A program made the position numbers and the translations under genes. Source: Klebsiella sp. WP3-W18-ESBL-02 (GTDB taxonomy: Bacteria; Pseudomonadota; Gammaproteobacteria; Enterobacterales; Enterobacteriaceae). From it: 64,000 nucleotides of DNA. Each line of letters begins with the position of its first letter. The first letter of the stretch is position 1. The stretch spans positions 3,782,001-3,846,000 of the forward strand of contig NZ_AP021972.1 of assembly GCF_014168815.1 (NCBI RefSeq), read 5' to 3'. The notes beneath the pieces are model-generated. The model saw nothing but the letters and a program-made list of their open reading frames with translations. It was not told the DNA's origin and did no database searches. Positions 8,684-17,975 of this stretch are shown here, piece after piece.

Positions 8684-9595
8684 TTGAAAATAACAGTATT
8701 GGGATGTGGCGCGCTGGGTCAGCTATGGATGACGGCGCTCTACAAAAAAGGATTTGAAGTACAAGGATGGCTACGCGTACCTCAGCCCTACTGTAGCGTG
8801 AACCTGATAGAGCTGGACGGCAGCGTCTTCAATGAGTCGTTAACCGCTAACGATCCTGACTTTCTGGCACAAAGCGATTTACTGCTGGTGACGCTCAAAG
8901 CCTGGCAGGTCTCCGATGCGGTCAGAGCGCTTGCCGCGCACCTGCCGGATACCACGCCGATTTTACTGATTCATAACGGCATGGGCACCCTTATCGAGCT
9001 CAATGACCTCAGGCAGCCGATTCTGCTCGGTGCCACCACGCAGGCGGCACGACGCGATGGCAACGTCATTATCCACGTCGCCAACGGGACGACCCACATT
9101 GGCCCGGCCAAACGCTATGAGGCCGATTACAGCGCGCTCGCCGTCACGCTGCAAAACGTTCTGCCGGACGTCGCCTGGCACGACAATATCCACTCTGCCA
9201 TGTGGCGCAAGCTGGCGGTCAACTGCGTCATTAACCCGCTGACCGCGTTGATGGACTGCCCTAACGGTGCGCTGCGCGACCATCAGGAGCATATTGCCCG
9301 TATCTGTGAAGAGGTGGCGCAGACCATGACGCGTGAAGGGTTTCATACCTCTCCGGAAAGTCTGTTATTTTATGTCAACCAGGTCATCGACCTGACGGCG
9401 GAGAATATCTCGTCGATGTTGCAGGATATTCGCGCGCAGCGTCATACAGAAATCGACTACATTACCGGTTTTCTGCTCAAGCGCGCGCGGGCGCACGGTA
9501 TTCCGGTGCCGGAAAATACCCGCCTGTATGAACGCGTTAAACGTAAGGAGAGTGAATATGAGCGCGTCGGCACTGATTTGCCTCGCTCCTGGTAG
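8684..9595 (+). CDS. panE: 2-dehydropantoate 2-reductase
   Basis: NADPH-dependent ketopantoate reductase of pantothenate and coenzyme A synthesis; it converts 2-dehydropantoate to pantoate in the cytoplasm. The 303-residue product begins with the Rossmann motif LGCGALGQ and contains the conserved HNGMG loop, the WRKLAVNCVINPLTA helix with the catalytic Lys, and ENISSMLQDI near the substrate pocket. The start codon is TTG, five bases after a strong AAGGAGGA site; the ATG at 8680 is in another frame. Its 3' end overlaps yajL by 38 bases, so the two are likely co-transcribed. Confidence 0.94.
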   Translation: MKITVLGCGALGQLWMTALYKKGFEVQGWLRVPQPYCSVNLIELDGSVFNESLTANDPDFLAQSDLLLVTLKAWQVSDAVRALAAHLPDTTPILLIHNGMGTLIELNDLRQPILLGATTQAARRDGNVIIHVANGTTHIGPAKRYEADYSALAVTLQNVLPDVAWHDNIHSAMWRKLAVNCVINPLTALMDCPNGALRDHQEHIARICEEVAQTMTREGFHTSPESLLFYVNQVIDLTAENISSMLQDIRAQRHTEIDYITGFLLKRARAHGIPVPENTRLYERVKRKESEYERVGTDLPRSW

Positions 9596-10151
9596 TGAAG
9601 AGATGGAAGCCGTCACCACAATCGATTTGCTGGTGCGTGGCGGAATTCAGGTCACCACCGCTAGCGTCGCAAGCGACGGCAATCTGGCCATTACCTGTTC
9701 ACGCGGCGTTAAGCTGCTGGCCGATGCGCCGCTGGTGGAAGTGGCGGACGGTGATTTCGACATCATCATCCTGCCGGGCGGCATCAAAGGGGCGGAGTAC
9801 TTCCGCGACAGCCCGCTGCTGGTGGAAACGGTCAGACAGTTTCATCATTCAGGCCGTATCGTCGCCGCCATTTGTGCATCAGCGGCAACCGTACTGGTGC
9901 CGCATGACCTGTTCCCCATCGGCAACATGACGGGCTTCCCGGCGCTGAAGGATAAAATCCCGGAAGACCAGTGGATGGATAAACGTGTCGCGTGGGACCC
10001 GCGCGTCAACCTGCTCACCAGTCAGGGGCCGGGCACATCCATTGATTTCGGGCTGAAGATTATCGACCTGCTGGTCGGGCGCGAGAAAGCGTACGAAGTG
10101 GCATCGCAGTTGGTAATGGCGGCTGGGATCTATAACTATTACGAAGCGTAA
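9558..10151 (+). CDS. yajL: YajL, DJ-1/PfpI family protein (protein deglycase/chaperone)
   Basis: A 197-residue DJ-1 superfamily protein. Cys106 in AAICASAA is the reactive nucleophile-elbow cysteine and Glu15/16 is its acidic partner; GNMTGFPALKD and TSQGPGTSIDF match E. coli YajL. Homologues act in oxidative-stress protection and have been reported as chaperone and deglycase of glyoxal-modified proteins, the latter disputed. The frame is open upstream to 9528, but the ATG at 9558 with a TAAGGAGAG site is the conserved start. It lies inside the last 38 bases of panE. A REP element and a bidirectional terminator follow. Confidence 0.93.
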   Translation: MSASALICLAPGSEEMEAVTTIDLLVRGGIQVTTASVASDGNLAITCSRGVKLLADAPLVEVADGDFDIIILPGGIKGAEYFRDSPLLVETVRQFHHSGRIVAAICASAATVLVPHDLFPIGNMTGFPALKDKIPEDQWMDKRVAWDPRVNLLTSQGPGTSIDFGLKIIDLLVGREKAYEVASQLVMAAGIYNYYEA

Positions 10152-10152
10152 A

Positions 10153-10190
10153 ATGCAGGCCCGATAAGCGTAGCGCCATCGGGCCTGCAT
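10153..10190. repeat. REP-type palindrome downstream of yajL
   Basis: An imperfect palindrome, ATGCAGGCCCGATAAGCG, followed by the mirror arm CATCGGGCCTGCAT. It contains the GATAAGCG and GCGCCATC words typical of enterobacterial REP units. A nearly identical unit recurs at 50075. Confidence 0.85.
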
Positions 10191-10201
10191 CGTTCTGATA
10201 T

Positions 10202-10229
10202 AAAAAAACCGGCCAGGCCGGTTTTTTTA
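10202..10229. terminator. Bidirectional terminator between yajL and thiI
   Basis: AAAAAAACCGGCC-AGGCCGGTTTTTTT: a self-complementary stem flanked by A and T runs on both sides, so it can end transcription from either of the converging genes. It abuts the thiI stop codon. Confidence 0.9.
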
Positions 10230-10230
10230 T

Positions 10231-11679
10231 TTATGGGCGATAAACCTTCACGTTTTCAAAACCCTGCTCGCGCAGATACAGCGCCTGCAGGCGGCTCATC
10301 ACGCCGCGTTCGCACCACAGCAAGTAGGTTTTGCTCTTATCGAGGTCACCAAACTGAGTGCTCAGCTTGTAGAACGGCAGTGAAGCCACTTCAACACCTT
10401 CCACTTTCAGCGGCTTGTCGTCCTGCTCGTCAATGGAGCGAATATCGAGAATCACGTCGTTGGCGCTAAAGCCGCTGACGGTTTCCACTTCCACCACCTC
10501 TTGCTGGGTCTGCTGGGCGATGTCGCGGATATCGACGTTGTTCGCTTCCGCTACCACTTTGTCGAGAATCGCAAAATCGAAGTTTTCTTCTTCCGCTTCA
10601 ATTTTCGCCTTCACCGCCTTAATGGTTGGGCTTTTCGAAATCACGCCGCAGTATTCCGGCATCGTGCGGGCAAAGTCTTCAGTACCAATTTCACGCGCCA
10701 GATTGATGATGTGCTCTTTATCGTGCGAAATCAGCGGACGCAGGATCAGGGTGTCGGACACGTTGTCGATCAGACGCAGGTTGGTCAGCGTCTGGCTGGA
10801 GACCTGACCCAACGCTTCACCGGTGACCAGCGCCTGCACGCCGTAGCGTTCGGCGACTTTTGACGCGGCGCGCACCATCATACGTTTCAGCACCACGCCC
10901 ATCTGGCCGTCGTCGACTTTCTCCAGAATTTCGCCCACCACCGGCTCGAAGTTAATCGCCACGAAACGCACGCGGTGCGAGCTGCCGAAGCGGTTCCACA
11001 GGTAGTGCGCCACCTGACGAACGCCGATTTCATGTGCCGCGCCGCCGAGGTTAAAGAAGCAGTAGTGCACGCGACAGCCGCGACGCATCAGCATGTAGCT
11101 GGAGACGCCGGAGTCAAAACCACCAGAGATCAGCGACAGCACGTCTTCCTGAGTACCAATCGGGAAGCCGCCAATGCCTTCGTAGCGCCCTTTCACCAGC
11201 AGCAGACGATCGTTCTCGATTTCGAGATTGACGGTGACGTCCGGATCGGTCAGCTTCACGCGCGCTGTTTCAATGTGCTGATTCAAGCCGCCGCCAACGT
11301 AACGTTCAACCTCAATAGAGGTGAACTCGTGCTTACCGCGACGTTTCACACGCACGCAAAACGTTTTGTTTTCCAGCGCTTCGCGCCACAGGGGCAGCGT
11401 CTGCTCGAAAATATCGTGCAGCGAGGTGAACGGCACGTCTTCCACTTCCAGGATATGGTGGATGCCCGGAATACGGGTCAGCGCGTCGCGGATTGCCAGA
11501 CGCTGGTTCTCATCTTTGGCGCGAACTTCGATGTGATCCCAGTGACGAACGACGGCGAGCGTTTCATCGTAGTGTTTAAGAACGTTACGAATGTTCCCGG
11601 TTAAAATTTTAATAAAGCGCAAACGCACAGATTGGCTTTTGATGGTGATTTCCGGGAACAATTTAATGATAAACTTCAT
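10231..11679 (-). CDS. thiI: tRNA 4-thiouridine synthase / thiamine sulfur carrier ThiI
   Basis: ThiI activates U8 of tRNA and accepts sulfur from IscS, giving 4-thiouridine, and also supplies sulfur for the thiazole of thiamine. The 482-residue protein has an N-terminal ferredoxin-like/THUMP RNA-binding region (about 1-165), the PP-loop SGGFDSGVSSYML that binds ATP (about 183-195), and a C-terminal rhodanese domain with the persulfide Cys in LLWCERGV (about residue 456). A second conserved Cys is in PEYCGVIS (about 344). The length equals the E. coli protein. It is divergent from xseB. Confidence 0.96.
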   Translation of the reverse strand: MKFIIKLFPEITIKSQSVRLRFIKILTGNIRNVLKHYDETLAVVRHWDHIEVRAKDENQRLAIRDALTRIPGIHHILEVEDVPFTSLHDIFEQTLPLWREALENKTFCVRVKRRGKHEFTSIEVERYVGGGLNQHIETARVKLTDPDVTVNLEIENDRLLLVKGRYEGIGGFPIGTQEDVLSLISGGFDSGVSSYMLMRRGCRVHYCFFNLGGAAHEIGVRQVAHYLWNRFGSSHRVRFVAINFEPVVGEILEKVDDGQMGVVLKRMMVRAASKVAERYGVQALVTGEALGQVSSQTLTNLRLIDNVSDTLILRPLISHDKEHIINLAREIGTEDFARTMPEYCGVISKSPTIKAVKAKIEAEEENFDFAILDKVVAEANNVDIRDIAQQTQQEVVEVETVSGFSANDVILDIRSIDEQDDKPLKVEGVEVASLPFYKLSTQFGDLDKSKTYLLWCERGVMSRLQALYLREQGFENVKVYRP

Positions 11680-11869
11680 GGCGGCAATGGTTCGTTGGCA
11701 AGCCCGACGGGGCTTTGAGCAAAAAGATGTATCGCAGCGTACCAGCGGTCGCTACGTCCAGGACGCGGAGTATATCATCATCCCGCTGACCATTGCGTGT
11801 TATTTGCTTCACACCCAGACTCCGTTACCATAGACGCAGTCGCGACATAACAAGAGCCAAACATTCACT

Positions 11870-12112
11870 ATGCCAAAGAAAAACGAAGCCCCGGCCAGTT
11901 TCGAAACTGCATTAACCGAGCTGGAGCAGATAGTTAATCGTCTGGAGAGCGGTTCCCTACCGCTGGAAGAGGCGCTGAACGAATTTGAACGCGGCGTGCA
12001 GTTAGCGCGTCAGGGGCAGAGCAAGTTACAGCAGGCGGAACAGCGCGTGCAGATTCTGTTGGCCGATAACGAAGATTCGCCGTTAACACCTTTCACGCCG
12101 GACGCTGAATAA
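11870..12112 (+). CDS. xseB: Exodeoxyribonuclease VII small subunit
   Basis: An 80-residue helical protein, the same length as E. coli XseB. Several copies bind the large subunit XseA to form the single-strand-specific exonuclease VII, acting in DNA repair. The conserved FE-x-AL-ELE-IVxRLESG-LPLEEAL-FE-G pattern forms the two-helix hairpin. It is the first gene of the isoprenoid operon; its stop TAA is immediately followed by the ispA ATG. The 190-base gap to the divergent thiI presumably holds both promoters. Confidence 0.94.
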   Translation: MPKKNEAPASFETALTELEQIVNRLESGSLPLEEALNEFERGVQLARQGQSKLQQAEQRVQILLADNEDSPLTPFTPDAE

Positions 12113-13012
12113 ATGGATTTCTCGCAACAACTGAATGCCTGCGTAACGCAGGCAAACGACGCGCTGCGCCGATTTATCGCTCCGCTGCCGTTTCAGAACA
12201 CTCCTCTGGTTGAGGCCATGGCGTATGGCGCACTATTAGGCGGTAAACGTCTGCGTCCGTTCCTGGTTTATGCCACCGGACAAATGTTCGGCGTCAGCCT
12301 GACGGCCCTGGATGCGCCGGCCGCCGCGGTGGAATGCATTCATGCCTATTCGCTAATGCATGACGACCTGCCAGCGATGGACGACGATGACCTGCGTCGC
12401 GGTCAGCCAACCTGCCATATTAAATTTGGCGAGGCGAGCGCCATTCTGGCCGGCGACGCGCTGCAAACGCTGGCGTTCTCTATACTCAGTGATGCGCCGA
12501 TGCCGGACGTCTCTGACCGCGATCGCCTGGCGATGATTTCCGAACTGGCCACGGCCAGCGGCGTGGCGGGCATGTGTGGCGGTCAGGCACTGGATCTGGA
12601 CGCGGAAGGCAAACAGGTGGGTCTGGAAATGCTGGAACGCATTCATCGCCATAAAACCGGAGCGCTGATTCGCGCTGCCGTCCGCCTCGGCGCACTGAGC
12701 GCGGGCGAACAAGGGCGACAGGCGCTACCGCTGCTCGACAAGTACGCTGAAAGCATCGGGCTGGCGTTCCAGGTTCAGGATGACATTCTGGATGTGGTAG
12801 GTGATACTGCGACCCTTGGAAAGCGCCAGGGCGCCGATCAGCAGCTCGGTAAGAGCACCTATCCTGCACTACTGGGCCTTGAGCAAGCCCGGACAAAAGC
12901 CAGTGACCTGATTGCCGAAGCCCGCCAGTCGTTAGCACAGCTGGCCGCACTGTCACTGGATACCACAGCACTGGAAGCGCTAGCGAACTACATCATCCTG
13001 CGCGACAAATAA
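12113..13012 (+). CDS. ispA: Farnesyl diphosphate synthase
   Basis: Makes farnesyl diphosphate (C15) from isopentenyl and dimethylallyl diphosphate, feeding quinone, undecaprenyl and haem O synthesis. The 299-residue protein has the first Asp-rich motif in HDDLPAMDDDDLRRG and the second in QVQDDILDVVGD, both binding Mg-diphosphate, as in all trans-prenyl synthases. GGKRLRP near residue 45 binds isopentenyl diphosphate. Its ATG is directly adjacent to the xseB stop and 18 bases separate it from dxs, so the three genes form a translationally close operon. Confidence 0.96.
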   Translation: MDFSQQLNACVTQANDALRRFIAPLPFQNTPLVEAMAYGALLGGKRLRPFLVYATGQMFGVSLTALDAPAAAVECIHAYSLMHDDLPAMDDDDLRRGQPTCHIKFGEASAILAGDALQTLAFSILSDAPMPDVSDRDRLAMISELATASGVAGMCGGQALDLDAEGKQVGLEMLERIHRHKTGALIRAAVRLGALSAGEQGRQALPLLDKYAESIGLAFQVQDDILDVVGDTATLGKRQGADQQLGKSTYPALLGLEQARTKASDLIAEARQSLAQLAALSLDTTALEALANYIILRDK

Positions 13013-13030
13013 ACAATAAATGAGTCTCTG

Positions 13031-14893
13031 ATGAGTTTTGATATTGCCAAATACCCGACCCTGGCGCTGGTTGACTCCACTCAGGAGCTGCGCCTGCTGC
13101 CGAAAGAGAGCCTGCCGAAGCTGTGCGACGAGCTGCGTCGTTACCTGCTCGACAGCGTGAGCCGTTCCAGCGGACACTTCGCCTCCGGGCTTGGCACGGT
13201 GGAGCTCACCGTGGCGCTGCACTACGTCTATAACACGCCGTTCGACCAGCTCATCTGGGACGTCGGCCACCAGGCTTATCCGCATAAAATTCTGACCGGC
13301 CGCCGTGACAAAATCGGCACCATCCGCCAGAAGGGCGGCCTGCATCCGTTCCCGTGGCGCGGTGAGAGCGAATACGACGTGCTGAGCGTCGGCCACTCCT
13401 CCACATCTATTTCCGCCGGTATCGGCATTGCCGTAGCCGCGGGCAGAGAAAACAAGCAGCGCCGCACCGTCTGCGTGATTGGCGACGGCGCCATCACCGC
13501 CGGGATGGCGTTTGAAGCCATGAACCATGCGGGCGATATCAAACCGGATATGCTGGTGGTGCTGAACGACAATGAAATGTCGATTTCCGAGAACGTCGGC
13601 GCGCTGAACAACCATCTGGCGCAGCTGCTCTCGGGCAAGCTCTACTCCTCGCTACGGGAAGGCGGCAAGAAAGTCTTCTCCGGCGTGCCACCGATTAAAG
13701 AGCTGCTCAAACGAACCGAAGAACATATCAAAGGCATGGTGGTGCCGGGCACGCTGTTTGAAGAACTGGGCTTCAACTATATCGGGCCGGTCGACGGTCA
13801 CGACGTACTGGGTCTGGTCAATACGCTGAAAAACATGCGCGACCTGAAAGGTCCGCAGTTCCTGCACATCATGACCAAAAAAGGCCGTGGCTATGAACCG
13901 GCCGAGAAAGACCCGATCACCTTCCATGCGGTGCCTAAATTCGACCACACCAGCGGCAAGTTGCCGAAAAGCAGCGGCGGCCTGCCGTCGTACTCGAAAA
14001 TCTTCGGCGACTGGCTGTGCGAAACCGCAGCCAAAGACAGCAAGCTGATGGCGGTGACGCCCGCGATGCGTGAAGGCTCGGGCATGGTTGAGTTTTCCAA
14101 AAAATACCCGGACCAGTATTTTGACGTAGCGATTGCCGAACAGCATGCGGTCACGTTCGCCGCCGGGCTGGCGATTGGCGGCAATAAGCCGGTGGTAGCC
14201 ATTTACTCCACCTTCTTACAGCGCGCCTACGATCAGGTGATCCACGACGTGGCGATTCAGAAACTGCCGGTCCTGTTCGCTATCGACCGTGCGGGGATCG
14301 TTGGCGCCGACGGGCAAACGCACCAGGGGGCGTTCGACCTCTCCTATCTGCGCTGTATCCCGGATATGGTTATCATGACGCCAAGCGATGAAAACGAGTG
14401 TCGTCAGATGCTCTACACCGGCTACCACTACAGCGAAGGGCCGAGCGCCGTGCGTTATCCGCGCGGCAGCGGCACCGGCGCAGAGCTGAAGCCGCTGGAA
14501 AAACTGCCGCTGGGCAAAGGCGTGGTGAAGCGCGAGGGCGAGAAGCTGGCCATTCTTAACTTCGGTACGCTGCTTGCGCAGGCCGAGGCGGTCGCCGAGA
14601 AGCTTAACGCCACGCTGGTCGATATGCGCTTCGTGAAGCCGCTGGATGAGAGCCTGATTCTGGAGATGGCCGCGCGCCATGAGTCTCTGGTCACGCTGGA
14701 AGAAAACGCCACGCTAGGCGGTGCGGGAAGCGGTGTGAACGAGGTGCTGATGGCACATCGTAAGCCGGTGCCGGTGCTCAATATCGGCCTGCCTGATTTC
14801 TTCATTCCTCAGGGAACCCAGGAAGAGATGCACGCCGAGCTTGGCCTCGATGCCGCGGGCATCGAAGCGAAGATCGCGGCCTGGTTAGCATAA
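13031..14893 (+). CDS. dxs: 1-deoxy-D-xylulose-5-phosphate synthase
   Basis: First enzyme of the MEP isoprenoid pathway. This thiamine diphosphate-dependent transketolase-like enzyme condenses pyruvate and glyceraldehyde 3-phosphate; the product also feeds thiamine and pyridoxal synthesis. The 620-residue protein, the E. coli length, shows DVGHQAYPHKILTGR with the catalytic His, the ThDP motif GDGAITAGMAFEAMNHAG...LNDNEMSIS, and the transketolase pyrimidine-binding segment AIAEQHAVTFAAGLA with the conserved Glu. It is third in the xseB-ispA-dxs operon. Confidence 0.97.
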   Translation: MSFDIAKYPTLALVDSTQELRLLPKESLPKLCDELRRYLLDSVSRSSGHFASGLGTVELTVALHYVYNTPFDQLIWDVGHQAYPHKILTGRRDKIGTIRQKGGLHPFPWRGESEYDVLSVGHSSTSISAGIGIAVAAGRENKQRRTVCVIGDGAITAGMAFEAMNHAGDIKPDMLVVLNDNEMSISENVGALNNHLAQLLSGKLYSSLREGGKKVFSGVPPIKELLKRTEEHIKGMVVPGTLFEELGFNYIGPVDGHDVLGLVNTLKNMRDLKGPQFLHIMTKKGRGYEPAEKDPITFHAVPKFDHTSGKLPKSSGGLPSYSKIFGDWLCETAAKDSKLMAVTPAMREGSGMVEFSKKYPDQYFDVAIAEQHAVTFAAGLAIGGNKPVVAIYSTFLQRAYDQVIHDVAIQKLPVLFAIDRAGIVGADGQTHQGAFDLSYLRCIPDMVIMTPSDENECRQMLYTGYHYSEGPSAVRYPRGSGTGAELKPLEKLPLGKGVVKREGEKLAILNFGTLLAQAEAVAEKLNATLVDMRFVKPLDESLILEMAARHESLVTLEENATLGGAGSGVNEVLMAHRKPVPVLNIGLPDFFIPQGTQEEMHAELGLDAAGIEAKIAAWLA

Positions 14894-14954
14894 CCCGCCT
14901 ATCGCTCCTGCTATGCTTAAGGGAAACCTTTTACCCGCTAGCAGGAGCTGATTC

Positions 14955-15929
14955 ATGCAATACGATACCTTAGGACACACTGGCCTTCGGGTCTCTCGTC
15001 TCTGCCTTGGCTGTATGACATTCGGCGAACCGTATCGGGGTAAGCATGCCTGGACGCTGCCGGAAGACAGCAGCCGCCCGATCATCCAGCGCGCACTGGA
15101 AGGCGGCATTAACTTTTTCGACACCGCCAACAGCTATTCCGACGGCAGCAGCGAGGAGATTGTCGGCCGCGCGCTGCGCGATTTTGCCCGCCGTGATGAC
15201 GTGGTGGTGGCCACCAAGGTTTACCATCAGGTTGGCGATCTTGAAGAAGGCCTCTCCCGCGCACAAATACTCCGCTCGATCGACGACAGCCTCCGCCGCC
15301 TTGGTATGGAGTACGTCGACCTGCTGCAAATCCACCGCTGGGACTACCGCACGCCCATAGAAGAGACGCTGGAAGCGCTGGACGCCGTGGTGAAGTCGGG
15401 TAAAGCCCGGTTTATCGGCGCGTCATCCATGCACGCCCGCCAGTTCGCCCATGCGCTGGCGCTGCAAAAAGCCAACGGCTGGACGCCGTTTGTGACGATG
15501 CAGGACCACTACAACCTGATCTACCGGGAAGAAGAGCGCGATATGCTGCCACTGTGCGCGCAGGAAGGCGTCGCGGTTATTCCGTGGAGCCCGCTGGCGC
15601 GCGGTCGTCTGACGCGGCCGTGGGGAGAAACCACCGCGCGGCTGGTGTCCGATGAGTTTGGGCAAACGCTGTACAGCGCCACGGAAGAGAATGACGAGCA
15701 GATCGCGGGGGAGCTCGAACGCGTGGCCGAAGAGGTCGAGGCGAGCCGGGCGCAGACGGCGCTGGCGTGGCTATTGAGTAAACCTGGCGTGGCAGCGCCG
15801 ATTATTGGCGCATCGCGTGAAGATCAGCTCGATGAGCTGCTGAATGCGGTGGATATTACGCTGACGCCGGAGCAGATTGCATCGATGGAAGCGCCGTACC
15901 AACCGCATCCGGTGGTGGGATTTAAGTAG
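14955..15929 (+). CDS. yajO: Aldo/keto reductase YajO
   Basis: A 324-residue aldo/keto reductase. The AKR tetrad is visible as Asp in INFFDTANSYSDG, Tyr four residues later, Lys in VVATKVYHQ and His in LLQIHRWD; the NADPH site includes GASREDQL near the end. E. coli YajO can reduce aldehydes and has been implicated in making 1-deoxyxylulose 5-phosphate, which fits its place just behind dxs. A GCAGGAGC site precedes the ATG 61 bases after the dxs stop. A REP pair follows. Confidence 0.93.
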   Translation: MQYDTLGHTGLRVSRLCLGCMTFGEPYRGKHAWTLPEDSSRPIIQRALEGGINFFDTANSYSDGSSEEIVGRALRDFARRDDVVVATKVYHQVGDLEEGLSRAQILRSIDDSLRRLGMEYVDLLQIHRWDYRTPIEETLEALDAVVKSGKARFIGASSMHARQFAHALALQKANGWTPFVTMQDHYNLIYREEERDMLPLCAQEGVAVIPWSPLARGRLTRPWGETTARLVSDEFGQTLYSATEENDEQIAGELERVAEEVEASRAQTALAWLLSKPGVAAPIIGASREDQLDELLNAVDITLTPEQIASMEAPYQPHPVVGFK

Positions 15930-15998
15930 GCCTGATAAGCGCAGCGCCATCAGGCTTCCCGCTGCGTTGCCGGATAACGGCTTAGCCTTATCCGGCCA
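15930..15998. repeat. REP pair between yajO and pgpA
   Basis: Two inverted units in tandem: GCCTGATAAGCGCAGCGCC with arm ATCAGGC, then GCCGGATAACGGCTTAGCC with arm TTATCCGGCC. This is a BIME-like arrangement between converging genes, where it may also stabilise both mRNA ends. Confidence 0.85.
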
Positions 15999-16004
15999 AC
16001 AGGA

Positions 16005-16496
16005 CTACAGGAGGTGGTGCCCCACCACGTACAAAATCCCCGCCGAAATCACCCCGGCGACGATATCATCGATCATGATCCCCATCCCACCGTGGACGTT
16101 ACGGTCAAACCAGCGGATCGGCCACGGCTTCCACATGTCGAAAATACGGAACACCACAAACCCGGCCAATACCCACTGCCAGGTCATCGCCGGGATGGCC
16201 ATCAGGGTGATCCACATTCCAATAAACTCGTCCCACACGATGCTGCCGTGATCGTGGGTCCCCATATCTCGCGCCGTGCGGCGGCATATGTAGACACCGA
16301 TACAGATGCCAAACATCACCACCAGAGAGTAGATCTGTAGCGGCAGAAACGTCAGCAGATACCAGAACGGGATCGCGGCAATTGAGCCCATCGTTCCCGG
16401 CACTATCGGGCTCAGGCCGCTGCCGAACCCGGTAGCAAGCAGGTGCCACGGGTTGCGTAAATTCAGGCGGCTTTTCGCAATATCGTTCTTAGCCAA
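16005..16496 (-). CDS. pgpA: Phosphatidylglycerophosphatase A
   Basis: Inner-membrane lipid phosphatase that removes the phosphate of phosphatidylglycerophosphate to yield phosphatidylglycerol. The 163-residue protein has the PgpA hallmark GFGSGLSPIVPGTMGS, then HDHGSIVWDEFIGMW with conserved acidic residues and WFDRNVHGGMGIMIDDIVAG, with several hydrophobic helices between. The start is a TTG preceded by GGAAGGGG and overlapping the end of thiL by eight bases; E. coli pgpA also uses a TTG in the corresponding overlap. Last gene of the nrdR-to-pgpA operon. Confidence 0.93.
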   Translation of the reverse strand: MAKNDIAKSRLNLRNPWHLLATGFGSGLSPIVPGTMGSIAAIPFWYLLTFLPLQIYSLVVMFGICIGVYICRRTARDMGTHDHGSIVWDEFIGMWITLMAIPAMTWQWVLAGFVVFRIFDMWKPWPIRWFDRNVHGGMGIMIDDIVAGVISAGILYVVGHHLL

Positions 16497-17463
16497 AATG
16501 ATCGTACCCCTTCCAGTCCAGCGTTATCGCCTTTCCATCCTGTGTGAAATGCATACCTTCAACATCGGCGCTAATCTGCCCAATGCAGGTAAACGCGGTG
16601 CCTAACTGACCCAGAGCCACTTCCAGCGCACCGCGGTTCAGCTCCGGTACGGTAAAGCACAGCTCATAGTCTTCACCACCGGACAGCGCCCAGCGGCAGG
16701 CTTGCTCCGGCGAAGCGTGACGACGCAGCGCGTCAGAGTACGGCATCGCGTCAAGATCAATACGCGCGCCAAGCCCCCCGCTTGCTTTAAGGATATGCCC
16801 CAAATCAGAAATCAGCCCATCGGAAAGATCGATAGCGGCGCTGGCGAGATCGCGCAATGCCTGACCTTGCAGTACGCGCGGCGTTGGCCGCAGGTGGCGC
16901 CGGCGCAGATACGCAGCGTCGTCAGCGTTATCTATCGTCAGTTGGTTAAGGATCAGCGCCAGCCCCGCGGCGCTATCGCCCGGCGTACCGGTCACGTAGA
17001 TCCAGTCCCCCGGTTTCGCTCCCGAACGCTTCAGCGCGCGGCCTACCGGCACGTAGCCGTGGATACCCAGCGTCATCGACAGCGGCCCTTTGGTGGTATC
17101 GCCACCGATCAGCTGCATATCGTAGTAGCTCAGCTGTTCAAACAGGCTGTCGCTGAAGGCTGCCAGCCACGTTTCATCCACTTCAGGAAGAGTTAAGGCC
17201 AGCGTCAACCACGCAGGATCCGCGCCCATTGCCGCCAGATCGCTGACGTTTACCGCGAGCGCTTTATACGCGAGATCGGCCGGATCGATATCAGGGAGGA
17301 AATGATTGCCCGCCACCAGCGTGTCGGTGCTGATAGCCAGCGTCTGTTTTTCAGGAATATTGAGTAATGCGCAGTCGTCGCCGATGCCGGTTTCTACGTC
17401 GAGACGGGCGTTGCGTACTCGGTCAAAATAACGGGCAATCAGGGAAAATTCGCCGCATGCCAT
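16489..17463 (-). CDS. thiL: Thiamine-monophosphate kinase
   Basis: Phosphorylates thiamine monophosphate to the active cofactor thiamine diphosphate using ATP. The 324-residue PurM/SelD-fold protein shows GEFSLI at the start, TGIGDDCALL with the Mg-binding Asp pair, VNVSDLAAMGA, LIGGDTTKGP and ISADV; AIDLSDGLISDL is the conserved C-domain motif. The ATG lies 73 bases after nusB in the same operon and the end overlaps pgpA. The start MACGEFSLIARYF matches the family. Confidence 0.95.
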   Translation of the reverse strand: MACGEFSLIARYFDRVRNARLDVETGIGDDCALLNIPEKQTLAISTDTLVAGNHFLPDIDPADLAYKALAVNVSDLAAMGADPAWLTLALTLPEVDETWLAAFSDSLFEQLSYYDMQLIGGDTTKGPLSMTLGIHGYVPVGRALKRSGAKPGDWIYVTGTPGDSAAGLALILNQLTIDNADDAAYLRRRHLRPTPRVLQGQALRDLASAAIDLSDGLISDLGHILKASGGLGARIDLDAMPYSDALRRHASPEQACRWALSGGEDYELCFTVPELNRGALEVALGQLGTAFTCIGQISADVEGMHFTQDGKAITLDWKGYDHFG

Positions 17464-17536
17464 ACGTTATGCCTCAGCAGAAGGATAAAACAAGGCCGGG
17501 GGGATGGCGTATGCCACCCGCGCGCCGGCCTGGAGA

Positions 17537-17956
17537 TTACTTTTTGTGGGGACGAATTGCAGGAGCGGCTTTATCCAGCACGCCGTTGACGAACTTGTGG
17601 CTGTCTTCAGCACCGAAGGTTTTCGCCAGCTCGATCGCTTCGTTGATGGCCACTTTGTACGGCACATCGTCACGTTTTGACAGTTCGAACAGCGCAATGC
17701 GCAGTACGGCTTTTTCCACCTGGCCCAGCTCATCGAGCAGACGGGACAGGTACGGCTTCATCAATCCATCGAGGTACGCGCTGTTAGTCGCCACCCCGGA
17801 CAGCAGTTCACGGAAGTACAGGACGTCAACGTCTTTCACGTCTTGTTCCGCCAGGAACTGGTATTCAACATCGGCGATGTCGTTCTGGGACAACTGCCAG
17901 GAGTAAAGCGCCTGGACGGCACACTCACGGGCGCGGCGACGAGCAGCAGGTTTCAC
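17537..17956 (-). CDS. nusB: Transcription antitermination factor NusB
   Basis: A 139-residue all-helical RNA-binding protein. With NusE (ribosomal S10) it binds boxA RNA and supports antitermination of rRNA operons. The start MKPAARRRARECAVQALYSWQLS has the Arg-rich boxA-binding helix, and VAINEAIELAKTFGAEDSHKFVNGVLDK is the family signature. Length equals the E. coli protein. It is encoded 19 bases after ribE, in the conserved ribE-nusB order. Confidence 0.96.
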   Translation of the reverse strand: MKPAARRRARECAVQALYSWQLSQNDIADVEYQFLAEQDVKDVDVLYFRELLSGVATNSAYLDGLMKPYLSRLLDELGQVEKAVLRIALFELSKRDDVPYKVAINEAIELAKTFGAEDSHKFVNGVLDKAAPAIRPHKK

Positions 17957-17975
17957 GGATTTCCCCTTACAAAAA

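Noticed and set aside
10153..10190. Repeat units at 10153, 15930, 50075 and 60795 as a CRISPR or IS remnant
   Set aside because: They are isolated REP palindromes after genes, with no regular spacers and no transposase.
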